In this document: positions 58,401 to 64,000 of the stretch, one piece after another
Layout of the letters: each line of letters begins with the position of its first letter
Numbering within the stretch: position 1 is the stretch's first letter
Assembly: GCA_001632425.1 (NCBI GenBank)
Contig: KV425558.1
Span: 221,508 to 285,507, forward strand
Direction of reading: 5' to 3'
Length of the DNA: 64,000 nt
Source of the DNA: Neolentinus lepideus HHB14362 ss-1
Taxonomy: Eukaryota > Basidiomycota > Agaricomycetes > Gloeophyllales > Gloeophyllaceae
Translations under genes and position numbers: made by a program
Notes under the pieces: model-generated
Database searches by the model: none
The model's input: the letters and a program-made list of their open reading frames with translations, nothing else
What the model was told of the DNA's origin: nothing

Positions 58401-61400
58401 TTAACTTGATTTTCGGACCTACTGGGTCCGGGAAGACTTTCATGCTAATGGCGCTGCCAGGTCAGTGGCTTACTTATATGGTAGTCGCCTAAGCTCAACG
58501 CATTCCTTCCACAGGCGAGATGCATTTTATTCCAGCGAGTCCCGGGGGATGGTTCAATCTTCCTCGTGGTGATGGTGTCGCCTATGTACCTCAAGAGTCG
58601 TGGGTTCTCAATGACACAATCAAGGTGAATGGTTATTTGTGACATCCGTGTAGTCCTGTTGACCACAGAATAGAACAACATCCTGTTCGGAGCTCCATAT
58701 GATACGGAGCGTTACATTCAAGGTGGGATCCAAACAGTGACAGGGTCAGATACATTATTTACCGCTGCCAGTCGTCCACCAATGCTGTCTGCAGCGAGAT
58801 TTGGAACTCTTTGACGCTGGTGATGACACGGAGGTTGGAGAGAAGGGCGTTACTTTGAGGTAGGCGTTTGTATGAAGCATGCATACACTGAACCGCTTAT
58901 CCTCGATACGATGCATCAGTGGCGGACAGAAGGTATATCACACGTGAATGAGGGTCACACACGCTAACGCCGCATGCTAGGCACGCATTACTCTCGCACG
59001 AGCCGTCTATTCTTCTGCAAAGATTCTTCTATTGGATGATGTTCGCGACCTCTTGTAACCGTAACAATTGTTTGCTGATATCCGTTCTTTTCCAGGTTCT
59101 GGCAGCCCTCGATGTTCACACATCGAAGTGGATCGTCGACAAATGTTTCAAAGGTGCACTCATTCGCGGACGAACGGTATTGCTTGTGGTAGGTCTCAAT
59201 ATCTCCGCATTACACTCATTCATTGAGTGGTCGCTAGACGCAAAATCTTCCTCTTGCTGCTTCAGTAGCGAAGTTCGCGGTGTCCATGAACACGGATGGC
59301 CACATCCTGGCTCAAGGTCTTGCTTCTAAAGTAGTAGGTCGTGGCGCGACAGAGTTGAAGACCACGGGATCAATTCGAAGTCAATATGAACCCAGTGAAT
59401 CTAATAACTCCGCAAAAGAAGTCAGTGGTAAACTGATTGCAGATGAGGAACTGGCGGAAGGTCGAGTAGGATGGTCGTCACGTATGTTGCTCTCTGCTGG
59501 CATAGAGTATCAAAACTGACTCCATTCTGGTGAAGATGTACGTATCTGGCCTTTCTGGCAGCTGGCCCATGTTGTTCTGGATCACCGTTGTGGGATCCTT
59601 GCTGGCATGTCACGCTTTAAACACAGTTCAAGTATGGTTCCTTGGGTATTGGGCTCAACAGTACGATACACAACCAGCTGAAGCTGTCTCCGTTCCTTGG
59701 TAAGATATGCTGCTCCATACTCTGGCTTCTCCTAATCACGGCTAATCACCAGATTCAGATATGATAGGTATCTGACCGTATACTGTGTCCTTCTCGGGCT
59801 CTCTGCTGTTGCAAGTTATATCAGCCACAGAGCATACTTCCTGGGGTCCATTAGGGCATCTCGTGTTATGCACCAACAGCTCATGCAGTCTATTATTGGT
59901 ACCACTCTCAGGTAAGTTATTGTAGAGACACATTCTCTTTCTTAACAGTGGGAGGTAGATGGCTTGACCAGACACCGACATCCCGCATTATGACACGTTG
60001 CACGCAAGATATCAGAACTCGTATGTATCGTGCCCTCATCTGCAGCATTGCGCCGAACTTATCTTTATGTAGTTGATGGGCCACTGGCTATGCTGACATT
60101 GGACTTCGGCGATAGTGTAGCCTCCATGTTGATGAAATTTGTGGCCATCTCAGTTCTGACTCCTGCTTTCATCTTACCTGGTGTCCTCGCGGTGATATTT
60201 GGATCAAGACTCAGTCAAATGTTCCTTAGGGCACAGTTAGCCATCAAACGGGAGATGAGTGCCGCCCGTGCTCCCGTCCTTGGCCATTTTACTGCCGCCA
60301 TCGAAGATATTGGTGAGTCAAACGAATACTGCGGTTACTTTTGACACATATCACTCGAGCGAATAGTCTCCATTCGAGCCTACAGGACCCAAATCATGTA
60401 TCGACGTCATCTTTTCGCTCGTATCAACCGCTATACCAGAGTGACGAGGTCATTACACAATCTAAATCTGTACGTGAAGGTTCTATGTGCTTTCCCCCCT
60501 CTCATTCGCTATCGTATACAGCTGGATCGGCCTTCGGATGGACTTCCTCGGGGCGCTGCTGACTTCGACTCTAGCTGCATATCTCGTTTATTGGAAGCAA
60601 GTACCAACAGCATCGAATGCCGGTTTCTCTCTCAACATGGCAGGTGAGGACGTATCGCTCGTTCTTCGATCCCCGCTCAACCTATTATATATCGAACAGT
60701 CGCCTTCAGCGGACTAATATTATGGGCTGTGATCCAGTTCAACGAATTCCAGGTCCAAGGTGAGTGCGAGGCCTAGCAGTGATACATCTGCTTGATAACT
60801 AGGCTTGTATTCAGGGAACAGGTATGTCTGTTCAAAGGCCTCTGTCTCGTCTCCAGATTTTGAACGGGGTTACGCTCAGTCTAGAACGTATTCAGCAGTA
60901 CCTCCGTATCGAACAGGAACCAGAAGTCACAAATTCAAGAGTACCTCCCGCATATTGGCCATCCAGTGGTGACCTGAGAGTGGAGCATCTCCATGCTCGT
61001 TATTCTCCCGTAAATTGCATCCATTCGTCTCTGAGTCAAACTCCATGCTGATTTCAGTACGTTTATGTTACAGGACGGGCCGGATGTCCTACATGACATT
61101 TCGTTCCATGCGAAGCCAGGTCAACGGGTCGGAATTGGTGTGTTTCTACGCTCGTCATCCAGCAACAGCAGCTAGCTGACCCAATCCATAGTCGGTCGCA
61201 CAGGAAGCGGAAAGGTGCGCTATTTTATTTGTCCGTTCATGATGTAGTTAACGGCCGGTTCAGAGCTCATTGATGTTGTCCCTCTTGCGGTGCATCATCA
61301 CGTCCGGAGATGTGTACTATGACGGCATCCGAACGGACTTGCTCAATCTAGATAACCTTCGCTCAAACATGACCATTATCCCTCAAGACGTCAGTACTTG

Positions 61401-62189
61401 TCTTCCATATCTATGGCAACCATCGTAATGATGCTTTCCAGCCTGAACTTCTGAGTGGCAGTCTTCGACAAAATTTGGATCCTTTCTCCGAGCACGATGA
61501 CACCACTTTGTATGATGCTCTGCGCGATGCCGGGCTATCCAATATCCAAACAAAGAACAGCAATAACAACATCACTCTTGACACTGAAATTGCCAGTGGA
61601 GGTAAGAACCTGTCCATCGGCCAGCGACAGATCCTGGCGTTGGCAAGGGCACTTATCCGTCGGAGCAAACTCCTGTTCCTCGATGAAGGTCCGTCTGAAG
61701 CTCAACATCCGGGAAATTAATGCTGACATGCTTTTTCTGCAGCCACCTCCGCCATTGGTAGGTATACTAGTGCGTATGAGATGTTGCTGTGTAATTAACT
61801 TCCAATGAGATTACAATATGGAGGCTGTGATCCAGTCTTCCCTACGGACTAAACTCAGCAGCGACGTTACCGTAATTACGATCGCGCACCGACTTCAGAC
61901 CGTGATGGATGCGGATACGATCGTGAGTCTCCTCAGCCTGCTACACTTGACGGACTCTGAATCGAGATGCATGTACCTTTCTAGATCGTATTAGATGCCG
62001 GGCACATCGTGAATTACTTATGTCTGTCTCGATTTTTTGAATCTGACAAAGTAACGCATCCAGGTCGAAAGTGGGCCACCTGCAGTCTTATTACGGCAGA
62101 AAAGAAGCGTATTCCGCACTCTAGTGGATGAAAGCCATGACAGAGTCAGTATATATGAAAGCTTGGGTCAGCATGAAAGCTCGGTCTGA
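55458..62189 (+). CDS. ABC transporter, subfamily C (MRP/YOR1-like)
   Basis: A full-length exporter with two membrane domains and two nucleotide-binding domains, split into roughly thirty small exons. Starting at 55458 (an 11-nt exon MSET), the N-terminal helices include ALLGLAVATYF, MLSSFVVYAW and LGLAAVVIPVV. Membrane domain 1 carries HIFWGLIRVFW, GKINNLVTSDLNNITDG and RMIKLFGWE. NBD1 has GPTGSGKT, VPQESW, LSGGQK, ILLLDDVLAALD and TQNL. Membrane domain 2 includes DGPLAMLTLDFGDS and APVLGHF. NBD2 has GRTGSGKSS, IPQDPELLSGSLR, NLSIGQRQ, LLFLDEATSAID and IAHRL. The last exon ends SLGQHESSV at 62189. Several joins that first seemed out of frame resolve with other acceptors (GAATTAAAG at about 56810; GATATGATAG at 59768). 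One join near 59460-59540 remains uncertain. One exon is only 7 nt (60815-60821). Substrates cannot be inferred; drug, conjugate or lipid export is known for the family. Confidence 0.9.
60815..60821 (+). other. 7-nt microexon of the ABC transporter
   Basis: GGAACAG is flanked by TTCAG and GTATGT. It supplies Gly-Asn-Ser at the conserved link before SLERIQQYLRIEQEP, and both joins stay in frame. It is the second 7-nt exon in this window. Confidence 0.7.
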
Positions 62190-62295
62190 AGGTAATAACC
62201 AAAGGTAACCATGGCTCCCTGGCCGATCTCGAGTTCCATTCATATATGTAATAGATATAGGGCATCAGTATCCTTTACATTTTGTCAATAAATAA
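62190..62295. other. Compact convergent gene ends
   Basis: Only about 106 bases separate the stop of the ABC transporter (+) from the stop of the oxidoreductase (-), so the two 3' untranslated regions probably overlap. Confidence 0.7.
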
Positions 62296-63848
62296 TCAAG
62301 CCTCCACAACGGAGAAAGTGACTCTCCCGTCCTTATTGAGCTCTTCAATCAGTTCAGTCTCCCCAAATGCCACAGCAGGGGTAAGGACACCGCAACGCAC
62401 ACGGTCTCTCTCCTGCAAGAGCACCCTTGCGCAGAAGAGGAACAAGATCGGGGTCGCGACATATCCCACATCAGGACCCGTCACCCTCGTGACAATTTCC
62501 ACATCCGGTTTTGCACCACTCTTCGGGTCAAGCCCAGTCGAATATCCCTTCGCCACGAACGTCTCCTGGAACGCCGTATACTTTAGCGCGTCGATAGGCG
62601 GGCCATCCTTGTACACCGTGCCGTGGCTGAACAGCTTCGGATGCCGAAGCAACAAGTCCCGTCCCCACTTCCTTATCGCGAGGAAGCTGAATATCGTGAG
62701 GTAGAACATCATCAGCAGGAGCACTCTCAACGAGGGTATCACCAAGTACGCTCCAAACTGTATTGGCGGGAGACCGGCAGAGTGCACGGCTTCGAGGATT
62801 TGCGTCTGGCGCACGACGGCGGGGTCGGCAAAGAAATAAGGAATGAGGTACCCGGAGACGCGGGGGAAATAGGGCGGGAATTTCCCGAGGAAGCCTGCGG
62901 GTGCTTTGGGTCTGGGTCCGACTGTAGTTAGACGCGGCTGTTTGGCGGAGAGGGCTTTGCGCACGTTGCGCAGCTCTCCGACGGAGCCGAAACCTTCCAC
63001 GGCTGTCGGGTGGCAGAGTTAGTGAGGCTCCAGATGCGCGAGTGATAGAGCAAGGGCCAAGGACAAACACTCAATGTCAGAGAAAGATACTTACCTGCTT
63101 GATATGTGGCAAATTTAATTCCTGGCGAAACGTTCCCAGAAACGATCATCTTGAAATACATCTCGACAGAGCTCGGTGTGGCTCCCTTTTCGAGAAGCTT
63201 CTTCTTGGCTAAGAGAGCTCCCAGGTCCGCTGGTACCGAGTCGAATGCGGCCGCGTGAACGATGGAAATGCCCTTCTCAAGGGCAGCATCGTGGTATTTC
63301 AGGATCATTCTTTCTCTGAGCGATGGGACGCATTAGTACTCCTAGAATCATTGTTTCTGCAGAAGGTCATCAAATTTGGAATTACACTACGACTTACATG
63401 AATTCCGGTTCTCCGCAAAGGTCGAGATAGTCGGTACTGGCGTCCAAGCAGGCGAGAACTACCTTCTTGCCAGTGAACCTATAAGGCCCTACGCAGTTCA
63501 GAACAACTTTGGTGGCCTTGGCCATGCCGATCAACGCCTGAGGAGGACTCTCATTAGCTCCTTCGCCTGCATCAGCTATAATAGATCCTGGTGCAGGAAT
63601 GGATGAGAATTCCCTGGAGACCTCAGAGGAGACAGCATCAAGTTTCTGCTTGGATCGTCCCGCAATGGCCTAACGGCAGATCGCGTAAGAAGGACGAGTT
63701 AATTTTGGCCAGTGATGACTGAATTCAAGCATACCCATTTCGGGTCTGGAAATGACCCCTGCGCAGCAAGGGAACAGAGTTCTTTTACGACGAATTTTCC
63801 TGTGAAACCACTGGCGCCGTAGATAACGATATCGTACTCGCGCAACAT
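62296..63848 (-). CDS. Saccharopine dehydrogenase-like oxidoreductase
   Basis: Four exons (63848-63735, 63669-63398, 63315-63095, 63002-62296) join in frame to 437 residues. The N-terminus MLREYDIVIYGASGFTGKFV holds a Rossmann GASGFTG nucleotide-binding loop. Then come AIAGRSKQKLD, LNCVGPYRFTGKKVVLACLD, STDYLDLCGEPEFI, HAAAFDSVPADLGALL, a hydrophobic segment LRVLLLMMFYLTIFSFLAI near residue 300, and GYVATPILFLFCARVLLQE. This is the SCCPDH / trans-acting enoyl-reductase-like family, not the lysine-pathway saccharopine dehydrogenase; members are associated with lipid droplets or membranes, and the substrate is generally unknown. No damage is seen. It is convergent with the ABC transporter. Confidence 0.9.
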
Positions 63849-64000
63849 GTTAGCTGAGGTCTGAGCTTTGTAAACCTTTAGCAGGATGGGTGGCACCGGC
63901 AATGACATACCCGATTGCCGGTGTAGTTTCCCCGCAATATTGATGGGTATTATTCGATGCGGGGTTTGTGGCCTACCATCATCCGTAGGCATCAATACAT
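63849..64000. other. 5' flank of the oxidoreductase at the window edge
   Basis: A minus-strand frame extends upstream of the chosen ATG (63848) to 63995. The ATG is preferred because the Rossmann motif begins just after it, as in homologues I recall. Promoter elements were not identified. Confidence 0.4.

Noticed and set aside
55458..62189. ABC transporter as a multiply frameshifted pseudogene
   Set aside because: Several joins looked out of frame at first. Other acceptors (after GCATTAG at 55663, GAATTAAAG at about 56810, GATATGATAG at 59768) restore the frame and match the expected protein. Only one join stays doubtful.
1..64000. CRISPR array, tRNA or rRNA genes, complete transposon
   Set aside because: No spaced identical repeats of CRISPR type, no cloverleaf-like or rRNA-like stretch, and no transposase, integrase or reverse-transcriptase motif were recognised by eye. 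A tRNA or transposon search program could still find weak cases.

Overview
This window looks like nuclear DNA of a mushroom-forming basidiomycete (Agaricomycetes). Almost every recognisable gene is broken by many short introns of about 45-65 bases with GT...AG ends. One gene matches Clp1 (clampless1), a mating-pathway regulator of basidiomycetes. The ABC transporter, exo-polygalacturonase and beta-glucan synthase also look agaricomycete. I saw no prokaryotic operons, CRISPR arrays, rRNA or tRNA genes. No database search was possible, so family names rest on motifs and remembered families. Exon borders were worked out by hand from splice signals and reading-frame continuity.

Layout, left to right. 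1-8.2 kb: a broken endonuclease/exonuclease/phosphatase-family gene (2.0-3.3 kb, +), a complete thaumatin-like gene (5.4-3.7 kb, -), and about 2.9 kb without an identifiable gene that holds a perfect 103-bp tandem duplication. 8.3-14.3 kb: a complete 13-exon 1,3-beta-glucan synthase (+). 15.5-17.6 kb: a secreted GH28 exo-polygalacturonase (-). 17.6-23.1 kb: mostly non-coding, with one unrecognised plus-strand coding candidate near 21.6-22.7 kb. 23.1-25.9 kb: the DEAD-box helicase DBP4 (+). 26.6-27.8 kb: Clp1 (-), separated by a repeat-rich 2.3-kb spacer from a SAP-domain protein with low-complexity repeats (30.1-32.9 kb, +). 36.5-37.1 kb: a second, shorter Clp1-like reading frame (-). 41.3-43.9 kb: a 4-coumarate-CoA-ligase-like acyl-CoA synthetase (+) with a doubtful last splice junction. 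45.7-47.3 kb: complete NADP isocitrate dehydrogenase (+). 48.9-53.0 kb: two unfamiliar gene families, each with one fuller copy and one truncated copy; one is a retropepsin-like protein that has lost its catalytic aspartate. 53.8-55.0 kb: purine nucleoside phosphorylase (-), divergent from an ABCC transporter (55.5-62.2 kb, +), which converges on a saccharopine-dehydrogenase-like oxidoreductase (63.8-62.3 kb, -).

The genes do not form an obvious metabolic cluster. Housekeeping functions (cell wall, ribosome biogenesis, NADPH supply, purine salvage) are mixed with lifestyle functions (pectin degradation, thaumatin-like protein, transport, acyl-CoA activation) and developmental regulators. The most unusual material is the decayed or duplicated 48.9-53 kb block, the Clp1/SAP/Clp1-like region, and several extreme splicing features: 4-, 7- and 13-nt exons and a probable GC-AG intron.
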